Shown: in pieces, positions 12,753-24,398 of the stretch | How the letters are laid out: every line of letters starts with the position of its first letter | Position numbering within the stretch: position 1 is the stretch's first letter | From: Panagrolaimus kolymaensis | Lineage: Eukaryota; Nematoda; Chromadorea; Rhabditida; Panagrolaimidae | DNA length: 64,000 nucleotides | NCBI GenBank assembly: GCA_028622995.1 | Contig: JAJQJQ010000024.1 | Location: forward strand, 1-64,000 | Reading direction: 5' to 3' | The notes under the pieces: generated by a model | What the model was told of the DNA's origin: nothing | Databases searched by the model: none | The model's input: the letters and a program-made list of their open reading frames with translations, nothing else | Program-made: the position numbers and the translations under genes

Positions 12753-13565
12753 TTATAAATACTTTTGAATTTCTGTTTCTTTGTACAAAAGTCCCCATTC
12801 AAATATTCCACGAAAATGAACATCAGCAGCACCATAAACTCGCCGATATTCCCAAGTAGTCATATCGATTCCATCAATGACAGGAACAGTCATCACCTTT
12901 CTGAAAGTTTTAACGATGAGAAATATAGTTAAATGTGATGAGAAACTAACCCATTTCTTCGAATTGGAGCTAATAGAGGTACAAGCCAATTTCGATTAAC
13001 TTCACAATGAGCATCTAAGAATATGACAACATCAGAGGTTGCAGCTGTAGCACCAATTGTTCTTGTTCGAATTAGACCTTCAAGTTCTTTGTTTCGAACC
13101 AACTTGACAATACCATTGAATTGCTTGATGTAATTATCGAGTTTTCCTTTCAAATGATCTGAAAAAATCATCGGTAAACGAGAGCAGCAATAACATCATA
13201 AAGCTTGCCTTTATCGCTGAAATCATCAACTAAAATAATTTCTTTGAGATATCTTGGATCAGAACGTTTGAATACAGAATGAACAGTTCGAAGCAATGGT
13301 GACCATCCTTCATTATGAAAAGCAATAACAACACTAGCTGTTGGTAGATCTTCAGGATAGTGCCAATATTTACATCTGTAAAACAAAGTTTTTGTAAAAG
13401 ATAATAACATTTGTATGATAGTTGCTTACTCATCCATTCGAACATCAGGAAGACTTCGATTCATGGAAATTATATCGGAGACATGAGTGTTGAATCCAAA
13501 TTCAGAGAAAGCACGTTTAACTTCGGGTAAGTTTGCATCGATTTGAACAGATTTACCAAGTTCAC
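12753..13565 (-). pseudogene. Truncated polypeptide GalNAc-transferase (GLY/GALNT family) remnant
   Basis: Four exon-like blocks (13565-13430, 13375-13209, 13158-12951, 12900-12753) splice in phase into part of a GT27 catalytic domain. Recognisable family landmarks, in order: [57 protein letters not shown] and DAHCEVNRNWL (the DxH metal site). It then ends at TAA just after GIFEWGLLYKETE, before the WGGEN motif. The Golgi membrane anchor, stem and ricin-type lectin domain are missing, and no start codon precedes the first block. One intron (13208-13159) would need a GC donor (GCAAG). Beyond the stop, in frame, CGGLWFNRRY resembles the next family motif, so the 3' half seems to have decayed. 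The family transfers GalNAc to Ser/Thr in the Golgi; this copy is unlikely to be active. Confidence 0.75.
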
Positions 13566-13641
13566 CTAAAAGAACAAAAATAGTTAATAAAGTTAATGAT
13601 CAAAGCAAGAGAGTGATTATTTCAACAAAAGACACATTTAT

Positions 13642-13952
13642 TCAAACGCTAAAATTTGCCATATGATAAGAGAGAAAATAAGTAAGATTTTTTCTTACTT
13701 CAACGACTTCATGAAAATATTGTCGGCTTGGTTTCATTTCAACAACATGTAAACCTTTGCGTTCAGCCAATTGCTGATGAGTTTCTTGATTCAAAAGACC
13801 AGTAACGAAAGCATGAGTAAGAGCCAAATAATTCCTTGTATTTCCTTCAACTTTGACATAAATCAAAAACGTGTGCTTGATTGATTCATTTTCCGCAAAC
13901 TTTTTTTGTAGAATGTGAAAGGCTTCAAAATATTAAACTTTTTTTTATTAAT
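13642..13952 (-). other. Orphan open exon of unknown identity
   Basis: About 100 codons open on the minus strand from an in-frame TAA near 13950 to TGA at 13642, with fairly protein-like composition (LALTHAFVTGLLNQETHQQL, ERKGLHVVEMKPSRQYFHEV). There is no usable ATG at its start and only a weak acceptor. A GTAAG donor follows HEVVE, but the phase does not fit the first GalNAc-transferase block; reading on gives a stop overlapping AATAAA. It may be the last exon of a decayed gene or a separate relic. I do not recognise the protein. Confidence 0.3.
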
Positions 13953-14966
13953 AAAGCTTAAAACTAATTATTAATATTATTTTATAAGAAACATCGATCC
14001 TAAAAACTTTTTATTTTATCATTGCATTAAACTTGATCCTTCCGTAAATGAAATAATGTGTGTGGGTATCATTTTCGAGAAAGTTGAATTGCATCAAACC
14101 CTAAACTGCTAACTGCAAATTCTTCCCTTTTCAATCTTTAATTTTTTTATTGGAGTTTTTAAAAGACCTGAAAGCTGTTAACTATAGTAAGTTTTAGTAA
14201 TCAACACCGGGTGAAGAAATTTAATGGATAATCAATCATTTTTACACTTTTTGAACGTTCAAAACTAAAAAATAAACTTCAAATAAAAAATGATGACGGT
14301 TTTTGAATCAAATGAAATATAAATATAATAGATTGCAGCTGGCGACATTTTCATTTTTTGCCATCGCTATTATTAATGTCCTCGATGTTCAAAATGATAT
14401 TAAAGAAAGAAGAAGCAAAAGCGTTAAAACCAAAGTAATCCATCTTCTTTTGATTTATTTTAACTGCCACATTTTTTAGCTTTTATCCGCCACCTTCAAA
14501 TGATAGTGGTTGTTGTTGTGAGTTTGATTAGTGGGAGAGAGAATATTTCTTTGATTTTTAGACTTTTGGTTAAAACTTTTAATTTATATTATTTTCAAGC
14601 GTCTTTGGAAGAGGTCTCAAGTATTTTTTTTTTCAAAGCAGTGAAGTTTTTTGGGTTTAGCTTAGCTTTCTTTCATTTCCAAGATTCTTTCCAAAACTTT
14701 TGTTGCAAAATTACGTATAAATTCTTTAATTTTACTCTCTTCTTTTTTAAACCAAAAATGCGTTATCTCAAAAATCTTTGTCCTTTTTTAAATCTTTCAA
14801 ATCTCTTATTAGAGCCTTGAATTTTTCATAAACGCAGTGTGCTTTATTACGTTTTCGATTTTACAATTTTCATCCTCCTTTTCCCATGGCTATTTTCAGA
14901 GTCAATAAAATAAAGGGCTTTTTGTCAACGACCACCAAATTTGTTTTTCTCAGAGATTAAAATAAG

Positions 14967-15117
14967 AATAAGTTATTTTTACGAAGCTTCTTTTCCACAA
15001 GCAAAAATAAAAAAGCCAAATAAAAAACTCATAAAGGAAAGAAAAGTAAAACCAATGTGGTAAAAAATAATCCTTGAAGTTTTTTGTTTTGTTTTTGCGG
15101 AACTCATTAATTCTGCC
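14967..15117 (+). repeat. Dispersed repeat, copy 2
   Basis: Partner of 4182-4310, same orientation, sharing TTCTTTTCCACAAGCAAAAA and CTCATTAATTCTG with several small indels. Confidence 0.55.
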
Positions 15118-15246
15118 CTTTTTAACTTGAGTTTCTTTAAAGCTTAAAATGGCATAAAATGCTTTTCTGATTTATACAAAATATTAATTTCCGAAAGATA
15201 AATCTTTCAATAAATTATGGATTTTTTATTTGTAAAAAAATAATTC

Positions 15247-15346
15247 CCAGCCAGCCGGATTCGAATTTCGAACCGACGACCTCTGGATTGATATTTGGTT
15301 TGAAGTGAAACCACAATCCTTCGTTCTACCACTGAACTATGGCTGG
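15247..15346 (-). ncRNA. tRNA-like Pol III element with abnormal anticodon and T-loop regions
   Basis: Reads CCAGCCATAGTTCAGTGGTAG at the 5' end (on the minus strand) and ends TGGCTGG, giving a perfect 7-bp acceptor stem. The D-arm/A box is clear. The T-stem GTCGG/CCGGC encloses a 14-nt loop made of two near-copies of TTCGAAT, a 7-nt duplication that splits the B box. Between D and T arms are about 50 nt forming nested hairpins (GGATT/AATCC outside, TGGTTT/AAACCA inside) with no loop that places a proper U33 and anticodon. A T-run follows on the transcribed strand. About 100 nt long. Likely a tRNA-derived element or pseudogene; same family as those at 37283 and 43587. Confidence 0.6.
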
Positions 15347-18300
15347 AACGTTATCAGATTTTTTTAATTTACTTTTTAACAAAGTCATGTAAAAAGGATT
15401 TATTAGTTTCGATCAAAATCTTTGTGGCAATTTTTCAGAACTTTTTCAATGCTTTCCAAAAAATCCTTTCACATTTTTAATTTGTCCGACAAGTCCATTA
15501 AAGAACTTGGTGATTGTTTTTTTAAATCTTTGGATAATTTTATTATTACACATTTTCAAAGATATTTGGATGCACTTTAAAATTCTTTTTTTTTATTTTG
15601 ATACTCGATACTTTTAAGAAATTATTAAAGTTTTTGGTCATTTTTTACTTTTTTGTTTTAAAGAAAAATCAAAGCAGAAAACACGCTGCTGATGCATCAG
15701 CAGATAAAAATATTAACGATTGGTTATTTTTGTTATTGCTGCTATATTTTTAGCATTCTTCGAGAAATTTTTGTCTGCCATGGAAATATTTAAAAAAACT
15801 TTGAATGACCTCTTAAAGTTTTCCATTTTACAAAACGCCATTGATTTCTTTAGGTCCTCAAATAGCTTGAAAAAAATAAAGTTATCGAGTTAAACCTCTC
15901 TTTTTCTCATTCTTAAAAAGTTGTGAAAATAACTCAACAAAATAAGGCAATGCAATAAAATTCCATTAATCTCTTCCTTCTTTTTTGTCTTTCGCTTTTT
16001 TTCTTACCCTTTTAACTTTATTTTTTTCAATTTAGTCTCAAACTTTTTTTATTTGACGCCATCGCCTACTTTTTTTATTATCTTTTTTAAATCAATGATG
16101 TTTTCTTTTCTTTTTTGGGTTCAAATATTTATAAGCAAATTGTGAGATACAAAAAAGGCTTATATTTTTGTTATTTTAATTTTTGGTAGCATTATTGCCT
16201 CCAGCAATTTTTTATTATCGGCAATCCCTTGATAAATTTGGGAACAACAAGAAAACGTAAAAATCATGTGTTTTTGTTAGCTATGTTAATAATTTCGGTA
16301 GCTATTTATCCAATACTTTGGAGATTAAATATTTTGATTTTGAAGGGGTTCTTTGTCCTTTGCTTCTCCTCCAACCTTAACATTTGTGTATCATTCATTA
16401 ATTTTTTCCAATCTTTTTTTTTTCATTTCTCTTTAATTTTTGTTTTGTTTGTTTCTCACTTTTTTCTATTTTGGCATCATCATTTTCGTTTCACTTATTT
16501 TTTTCTTCGAGAAGAAAATGAAAAAAAGAATGAATCCGAATGAGAAATAACTTCCTTCTGTTGTTATTGTTCTAGATAGACTCCTTTTCTCTTTTTTTTT
16601 GAGTTGAGCTGAAGAAAAAAAATTATTGAGTCGATGCCCGCACTTCTTTTTTACAAGTTTCTTTGCAATTCCTTGAGTGGCTTCTCCATTATTTTTTGCT
16701 TCATCGTCTCTTCTTCGAAGTTCAACAAATTCATTTTTTTCTTTGTTTGACAAAGTACAACCAATAATACTCTTTTTACTCATTCCTATATAAGAAAAAT
16801 ATGCCATCATCAAGAAAATATTTTCATGAAAAGTTTTTTCCATTGACCACCAATCTCGCCTACTTTTCTAATCCCTTTTTTTTAAATAGCTGTCGATTGA
16901 AGTTGAATTTTACTTTAAAAATGTCGTTGATTGAAATTATTATAAAAAAATCATAAACTGACAAATTTCTTTTTTATTTCCTATGTCGAAAAAAAATTCA
17001 TAAGTTATTGTTAAAAATTGAGAAAAAGAGGAAGAAGTACATAGGTAGAACATATGTCTTTTATGATTAGTTGTCAACAAGATTATTATAAAAATGACAA
17101 CTTTTGACCAAATTCTTTGATCTTTCATTTTATTTTTTTGAATGTAAAAAAATAATAACAATCTTTGATTTTGTTATTTTCTGCCGTTATTTTTACTTTT
17201 TAATATTTTGTTAGTGCCACTAGGAAGGCAGATTGCTGTGAAAAATTTTAGAGGAACATTGACTCTGAAGAGTAGTAATAAATAGTTCTAAATCAAAAAA
17301 TCTTTTTATAGCTAAAACATTAATTTCCGTTTTTAGTGTCCTTTAAAAATAAACTTTATTATTTAATTATATTCTTTGAGTTTCATGCCAAGACAAAATT
17401 AATAACCAAGCCACACATCGTCTACTACTTTGACTACGTGGGAATTTTTAGGTACTCGAATAACCAAAGACTATATTGTTTTTATTTTATTTTTTTCTTG
17501 TTCGAAAATTTAGGCATCTTCCTTATTGAATTTTTTCCGCAATTCAAGAAAAGAGTGATACTACTCACTTTTAAAGAAAAAAGGTAAAATATTGTTGTTT
17601 CTCAAACAAAGGAATTGAAGAGAAACGCTGCTGCCCATCTAAAAATGGGTCTCCAAAAAAAAGACATCAAAAAATTATTTATTCAAAAAATCAACAAAAA
17701 ATGTTTCTGAAAAAAAATACGTTGAAGAAAAAAATAAATTTTTGCAAAAATATGAAATTGCGTATTTTGTTTTTTTATTTTTCGTCTTACATCTTTTACA
17801 CCGCCACGAAAACAGCTTTGGTTGGTTGAACACCAAAATCTTAATTTTTTTTATTTACAGATTTTTTTAAATACTTTTATTAATCAAACTTCTTGTTTTG
17901 AAGAAAAAAAAACCCACACGTCCCGTAATTATAAATAAATATCTTTCCTTAAATCTATTTTTTTATTTCAAAAGCATACTTTTTTTTCATTCACTTATTT
18001 CCCGTTCCTTTTTTCCATCTCCCAAAAAATCCAAAAAAAAAACTTGAGTATGTATTCCATTTTCGAATCTCCCTTGAGGATATGATATCCCATTTTGTAC
18101 TATTGCCACCCCACCGCTGTTATCTCATGTTTTTTTTTCTTTATATATTTATTTATTTATTGCCTTACTTTTCTCAAATTAAATTAAATCAACTCTCCAA
18201 ACAAAAACAAGTAAATCGCTTGCTTCAACATCGTTCGCTTCTTTTATTTTTTTTTTGGGTCCACACAATTTTCTTGGAACTTATTTGAAATTTTTTTTCA

Positions 18301-18434
18301 ATTTTTAGGAAAACAAAAAATTTCAATGGTTTAAAAAAATAAAGTTTTACTATTTTTTATTTACAAAATTTTATTTAAAAAAGTTTTGGTTTCAATGAAA
18401 GAAATTCGGTGGCTATTTCAAATAATTTTCTACC

Positions 18435-20445
18435 ATGAAACATCAAAATTGTTGTTGTTATTGGAAATTTTCAAAACTTTTATTATTCATTTTGTTGAGA
18501 TTAATTGAATTTTCATTTGCCAGTTATCATGAGCGAAGATTATATGAAGATTTAATGAGAGATTATAATATTCTCGAACGACCTGTTGCAAATCATACTT
18601 TACCGGTAACTGTATATTTAAAAGTATCCCTTCAACAATTAATTGATGTGGATGAAAAAAATCAAATTGTTTATGTTAATGCATGGTTGGATTATGTAAG
18701 TTGCTGTTTGGGCAAAATTTGAAATAAAACAACAAAATTCCAGACATGGAACGATTATAAACTTCGATGGGATCGCGAAGAATATGGTAATATTTCAGAT
18801 GTTCGATTTCCAGCTGGAAGAATTTGGAAGCCTGATGTAAGCCGGCCGCCTATTTTCGTATAATCCAAGTTTTGGATACCATAAAAATTTTAGGTTTTGT
18901 TATATAATAGCGTCGATGCTAATTTTGATTCAACATATCCAACAAATATGGTGGTATATCATACAGGTGATGTTTCATGGGTGCCTCCAGGAATATTTAA
19001 AATTAGTTGTAAAATTGATATTAAAGTAAGACCTTTTTTTCAAAAAATGAGTAAGTCGAACGAACAAAAAAATTTTTAGTGGTTTCCTTTTGATGAACAA
19101 CGATGCTTTTTTAAAGTTAGTTTCTTCTTCAAAACTTATTGGAGCTTTGAGGAGAAAAAAGAATTGGTCTTTTTTTAGTTCGGGTCATGGACTTACAATG
19201 GCTTTAAACTTGATTTACAACCAGCTAAAGGTGGATTCGATATATCTGAATATTTGCCTAATGGAGAATGGGCATTGCCACGTGAGCTTATTTACTTCAT
19301 AGATACCACCATATAAATTCTATTAAATTTTTAGTTACCACCGTATCTAGGTCTGAAAAGTTTTATGATTGTTGCACAGTAAGTTTTATGCCATTTAAAA
19401 CATTTCTTTACCATCCATAATTTCAACAAATTTGCTCCATAATAATAGCTCGCGATTAATGCACTTTCTTTTGCAGGAGCCTTATCCCGATTTAACCTTT
19501 TATTTACACATGAGACGACGAACACTTTATTACGGTTTTAATTTAATCATGCCATGTATTTTGACCACTGCCATGTCTTTACTTACTTTTACTCTTCCGC
19601 CTGAGGCTGGAGAAAAGATTACTCTTCGTAAGCCATTGTTGCTGTCATTCTAAATAGCTTTTATAAAATTATTAAATTTTCAGAGATAACTGTATTACTT
19701 TCAATTTGTTTTTTCTTAGGAATTTTAGCTGAAATGTCACCACCCACATCTGAAGCAGTACCATTATTGGGAATATTTTTTTCTTGCTGTATGATAGTTG
19801 TTACAGCATCAACCGTTTTTACTGTTTATGTTTTGAATTTGCATTATCGTACACCTGAAACTCATGAAATGGGCTCGAAAGTATGTTTACATATTTTTAA
19901 TTGAATTCATATTGCTTTTTTAGACTCGAACCTTATTGCTTTATTGGCTACCATATATTCTCAGAATGGAACGTCCAGGTATAACCTTAACATGGCAAAC
20001 TCTGCCTTCATTATTACCTTGCTCAAAACCTAAACGACATAGTGAATCATTAATAAGAAATATAAAAGAAAATGAAACAGGTTCACGGGGTTCATTTGAT
20101 ATTGAACATCGATTAAGTCGATACCTGCCTTCATTTACTAATGGCGGCCCAAAATCTTTTATCAATACTGGAACCCTTGAATCTACAGTTTTTGCTTCAC
20201 CTGGACCTAAACCAAATGCCATTGAACTTGGAAATCATGCAACCATGCTTATTTTACAAAGAATTTTCAACGAATTAAAAATAATCACGAAACAAATGAT
20301 TGAATCAGAAAAAGATGATACAGCTGCAAATCAATGGAAATTTGCTGCAATGGTTGTTGATCGATGTTGTTTATATATTTTTACATTTTTTATTGTTGCC
20401 ACTAGTGTTGGAATTATTATGTCAGCTCCATATATTATTGCTTGA
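18435..20445 (+). CDS. Nicotinic acetylcholine receptor alpha-type subunit (ACR-16-like Cys-loop channel)
   Basis: Nine exons (18435-18695, 18744-18836, 18894-19025, 19080-19115, 19179-19281, 19335-19378, 19477-19627, 19684-19880, 19924-20445), 512 residues. Order: signal peptide (about 1-30), ligand-binding domain with a canonical Cys-loop (Cys157-Cys171, 13 residues between, containing WFPFDEQ), vicinal cysteines 221-222 in FYDCC that define an alpha subunit, M1 (from about 241, [11 protein letters not shown]), M2 ([18 protein letters not shown]), M3, a large cytoplasmic loop, and M4 near 484-507 ([15 protein letters not shown]). The [11 protein letters not shown] block resembles the nematode ACR-16 group. 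It would form a plasma-membrane cation channel gated by acetylcholine. M2 is slightly unusual (Gln-Ile where Cys-Ile/Ser is common). AATAAA lies at 20523-20528. Confidence 0.93.
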
Positions 20446-20522
20446 TTTACAACGAAGATAAAATTGATTATGGGATATACTTTCTTAGAGAGCTTTCAAA
20501 AAATATTTTTTCTTTCTTGTTA

Positions 20523-20528
20523 AATAAA
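20523..20528 (+). terminator. Polyadenylation signal of the acetylcholine receptor gene
   Basis: AATAAA 78 nt after the stop codon. Confidence 0.6.
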
Positions 20529-20682
20529 GTTTCATCCGTACTATCATTCTAAAACACAAAATTAAATATCAGATTCATTTATGTACAACAAAAACAATAA
20601 AACAATTAGAAATAAACATGCATAGTTTTATTAATAATACTTTAACAACAAATAATTTAGAAGCCAAAATCATACGAAATCA

Positions 20683-21285
20683 TCATTGAACGGGCTTCTT
20701 CTTCTTTTCACGTTTCTTGAGACCATCCATATTTGAACGAAGAACTTGAACATATGCAGCTTGAAATTTGTTCACTTCTTTAGCTTGCACCTAAAATGGA
20801 AAATATAAAGATATATGAAAAAAGAAAGTTGTGACGCTGTTGCTGGCTTTAAACACGCTTGTCATGTGGCATAAATCGTAAATCAATGATTAAAAAAAGA
20901 AGAGAGTTGCAGAAAATTGAAGTAAATCTTGAAAATGTTGAAACCATAAGCACCATCGATAATATTCAATTTGTTCATAGCCAGCTTCAGCACAGTGAAA
21001 AATATATAAAGAAAACTCACAACGGTGCTGATCTTGTTGCTTCCACAATTTGCACGGAAGAGACATAATCTTTCTGATGGCGGTTTATAATCTTTTGGTG
21101 GATTCTTTGGTGTTGGTTTTGTTTGACCATTATCTGAAAAATGAAGGATGAATATAGTGAATAAGAAAGAAAATGAACTTACAAGCTTTCATCGTAATTG
21201 AAACAGATTGAGAACCTCCAAGCTTGGGCTTTTGAAAAAGTACAGCTAATTGAGCCAAAAACTTATCATTGTCAAGAAGCGTCAT
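20683..21285 (-). CDS. srp14: Signal recognition particle 14 kDa protein (SRP14)
   Basis: Three exons (21285-21183, 21133-21021, 20790-20683), 107 residues. The N-terminus MTLLDNDKFLAQLAVLF, the GSQSVSITMK strand and the C-terminal NKFQAAYVQVLRSNMDGLKK followed by a Lys/Arg-rich tail match SRP14. The protein pairs with SRP9 on the Alu domain of SRP RNA and slows translation while ribosomes are brought to the ER. Length is close to the family's usual 110-136. It is convergent with the receptor gene to its left (238 bp between stop codons). Confidence 0.92.
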
Positions 21286-21945
21286 AGCTGGAGATTATTA
21301 ATTTATGAACAACAAAAATCTTCAAAAATTGAAGTAAAGTTATTGAAAGGTTTCTGAGAGAAATAATTTTTGCAGCTCGAATAAAAAAAATCTAAGTTTT
21401 CAGCATTCACATTTCGTTTTGGGATCTTTTTATTTTTTGAAATATGTTTATTCGAGGCATGCGTTTGTACGGTAAATTACTGTATTAACATTATGAAAAA
21501 ATTAGTTTATAAAAATTTCGATAAAAAATTGAATCTGATGATGCAATAATAATAATTCCAAAACACGCTTTATTTGTGATTGTTTACATAGGCGATGATG
21601 AATCACGTCAGCTTTAAGCAAAAAACTTATTTACTTGCAAATCCATCATCACTTTCATCAACCTTTCTTTATTCTTCTTCTTCCACATTCTCAAGTCTCA
21701 AGGTTAAAATGTTTACACTTCCTCTCACTTTTTCATCCAGGAAAAAAAGTGAGTGAACCCTCCTTTTTTATGCAATCAATAGGAGAAAGAAGTGGTGAAG
21801 AAGAAAAAAGTTATTTTTGTAGTCCCACATCAACCAACCAACCAACCAACCAACCATTGCAACGTTATTGTTGTTGCTGGTTTTAGAATAACTTTATTTT
21901 TAAATTAAATTAATTTACGAGATAGCGACTAACTATTATTGAACC
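21286..21945. other. Divergent intergenic region
   Basis: Separates the SRP14 start from the start of a small membrane protein gene, so it probably holds both promoters. Contains an AACC microsatellite (about 21833-21856). No gene supported. Confidence 0.45.
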
Positions 21946-22591
21946 ATGGGAGGATGGTGGTTCTTCTGGTTTTTCATTATTCCAATCATTTTTATTATCA
22001 TTTTGATAGGTTCATTATTCTTTAGGTAACGGTTTTAGGATGGATGTGAGCTTTAAAAAGAATGAATTTTAGAGGTGCATCTTATCATCCATATTGGCGA
22101 CGACGAAGGACTACCGTTTATTCACCAAACACATGTTATCCTGTTTACACTATTCCTGGACGTAAGTGATATTTTTACAAAACTTTGTTATGCAAACAGT
22201 AGCAATCGGTTATTGCTTTTTTGAAGCCGCAAAAAATAAATATTTCAATAGTAATCAGTGAATTCTATGTAGGTGCAATAGCCAAAAATGAAACCCATTT
22301 TAAAGAAGCTTGATAGCCATAACAGAGTTTGTATAAGAAAATGGCACCATTTCATTAGAGCAAACCATCATTTAGCTAATATGAATCCATACATAAAGCT
22401 TTTCACTTTCATCACAATAATTTTAAGACATTTACATATAAAATCTTTCATTTCTAGAGCCTCCATATCCAGAACATACGCCATATCAATATTATCCCAA
22501 TGCAACTGGTCCACCACCATATTCAGCAACAACACAATATGTTTCTCAACCGCTACACCCAATGCCACCATCAAAAAATCAATTTTATTAG
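21946..22591 (+). CDS. Small single-pass membrane protein with Pro/Tyr-rich tail
   Basis: Three exons (21946-22025, 22073-22161, 22458-22591), 100 residues. Family not recognised. After MGGWWFF comes one strongly hydrophobic helix (about residues 5-26, rich in Ile/Phe), then a basic patch (YWRRRRTT) and a tail rich in Pro, Tyr and Gln that contains PPPY, a WW-domain binding motif. By the positive-inside rule the tail should be cytoplasmic. Such short TM-PPxY proteins often recruit NEDD4-type ubiquitin ligases, but that is only inference here. It ends 49 bp from the convergent gene on its right. Confidence 0.7.
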
Positions 22592-22639
22592 AAAACTCAT
22601 AACAGTAAAAAACACAAAACAAACAAAACAAAAAATTAA

Positions 22640-23132
22640 TTATTTTTCTTCTTCAAAAGTTGTGCCCATTTCATTCTTTTCATCAAAATCATAATCAAGA
22701 GGTTTTCCATATACACTGTCCAAAGTTCTAGCTGTAGCATCCTAAAATATATTTAGTTTTTAATGATTGTAAAGTTAATATAAACACTTACAATAAGAAT
22801 GTTATGAAAATCATTAAGCTTCTTTCGGATCTTTGCGATGTTTTCAGTTTCTCTTTTCAAGCCAATTCGAACTCGAGAGATATCAGCATATTCGTCATAA
22901 ATCTGAAAAATTACATGCAATTAAAATAAATTGTAAAGCATTTATAAAAAAAACTTACAGATGGATAATTTGAAAAATTAGGTGAACCATTATTTTGAAT
23001 TACACTTTGAAAAGCTTTGCAGCAATCACAATCATCGAAATCATCTCCTTTAAAGCTGGCTTTAATGGTGATACTCAATGCGCCCACTTGGTGCATATTC
23101 GTGTACTTAATAGTTTTCTTTCCACCACCCAT
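22640..23132 (-). CDS. Unrecognised 128-residue protein, possible N-myristoylation
   Basis: Three exons (23132-22959, 22902-22792, 22741-22640). Starts MGGGKKTIKY, which fits an N-myristoylation signal loosely (Gly2, basic residues; Thr6-Ile7 is less ideal). A CDCC cluster sits near residue 40, followed by an alpha-helical stretch (IYDEYADISRVRIGLKRETE) and an acidic C-terminus ending FEEEK. No known domain seen. All three exon joins keep phase, and composition is protein-like throughout, so I consider it a real gene. Confidence 0.7.
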
Positions 23133-23751
23133 ATTTTTCCAAAAAATTATTGAAGAAGAACGTGTAAAAAAAGCAGCAACGAAATGAAAAAGGATCAAAG
23201 AAAAAAAGGAAAAAATTTTCAAGTTCGAAGAAAATCAAACAACTTTTGTTTTGTCGTTTTAGGATTTTATTTATTCGAAATTAGCGGACAGTATTACTGT
23301 AAAAAGCTTGCATCAATGGCACATTTTTACGTTTACCTTGGCTCATCATACTTACTATGAATGAATTTACAAATTAGTGGAATAAAATTTATTGCATACA
23401 TACATACATAGATTGATTGGCTTTTTGTAATACATAAATTAAAAGAAACTTGTTTGTTTGCTCGAAAAACTTTGTCTTTGTTTGCTTTGACGCTTCTTTC
23501 CAAGTTTTTATTTTCATGGCTTGTTTCTTTCTTTCTGCTTTGCAGCAATGATTCTTCTTATTGTTATTGATTTATAAAAAAAAGTTATAATTCCTGCTAA
23601 TATGTATGTACATGTTGTTAAAATAATTATGAATTTGGTTTTCTAGTTTTGAATTTGTAAGGTGTTAATTCACATTAAAACTTACTTGCTTCCAAGCAAC
23701 TTAATTAAAATTTATGTAATTATTGCTGTTTGCTAATTGACTAACGATGTC
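23133..23751. other. Divergent intergenic region
   Basis: Between the starts of two divergent genes. A 22-codon open frame on the minus strand (23284-23352) is too short to support. Otherwise A/T-rich. Confidence 0.4.
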
Positions 23752-24291
23752 ATGTCAAAATTTTATAAACCAAAACGTCAATTATGCAATTGCCGCCGTG
23801 CTCAACCTAATGAAGTAATTTATTTACCATTCTAAGCAATTTTATGATCTAAAAATATTTAGGAGATTTTTGACCGACGACATTTTTACCTTGCAACAAT
23901 CAGCCATCTTGTAACTTTGCTGCTTTTATTCATTTCAATTTTTCTTGGAATAAAATTAATCGATTTTGAACACATTCAAATTTCTAATAATTCTTGCCAA
24001 GGAATTGAATCAATTGAAGCGTTTAATATTTGCCAAAATGAAAATGCTTTAATTTCAAGGTCTTTCAATGCCATGTATTACAGAACTTTAGTATCTTCAG
24101 CCTTCTTTACTTTATCTCTCATCATTTACAGTTACCTCGAATTACCATTGTATGATGCTTTCTTAAAAGCCATTGCACATTCGGATGATTCACAAGATTT
24201 TTACAATACCCGCAAATTTAGTTTTGTTTTCAAAGTAATCGTATTTTTTCTCATTATCTTTTTGCTTCACGCTATCATAATAATGCTATAA
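23752..24291 (+). CDS. Unrecognised three-pass membrane protein
   Basis: Two exons (23752-23814, 23863-24291), 163 residues. A short basic N-terminus with CNC (KPKRQLCNCRR) precedes a hydrophobic segment at about 33-52 (LVTLLLLFISIFLGIKLI), a loop with two Cys (NSCQ, NICQ) that could be disulphide-bonded, a second segment at about 98-118 (LVSSAFFTLSLIIYSYLEL) and a third at the C-terminus (about 142-163). I do not recognise the family. An ATG at 23749 starts a different frame that runs into the intron; the ATG at 23752 joins exon 2 in phase and was chosen. Confidence 0.72.
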
Positions 24292-24398
24292 TCAAGTAAT
24301 ACCAAAATGAATGTTTTACGTCTTTATTTAAATATAAACAATCAAACTTAACAAAATATTGAGAAAAAAAACTAGCAATCACAATTTAACATCAGAAA

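Larger units (their letters stand above)
13957..18434. other. Gene-poor region with one tRNA-like element
   Basis: Long A/T-rich non-coding stretch. It holds a dispersed repeat copy (14967-15117) and a tRNA-like element (15247-15346). Open frames here (for example near 14500, 16229 and 17336) are Phe/Leu/Lys-biased products of poly-T/poly-A tracts and show no family features. Confidence 0.55.

Noticed and set aside
16229..16843. Opposing open frames of over 100 codons on both strands
   Set aside because: Poly-T/poly-A tracts avoid stops in one frame; no family features.
23284..23352. 22-codon minus-strand ORF starting MMSQGKRKN
   Set aside because: Too short, no homology recognised and no splice context that extends it.
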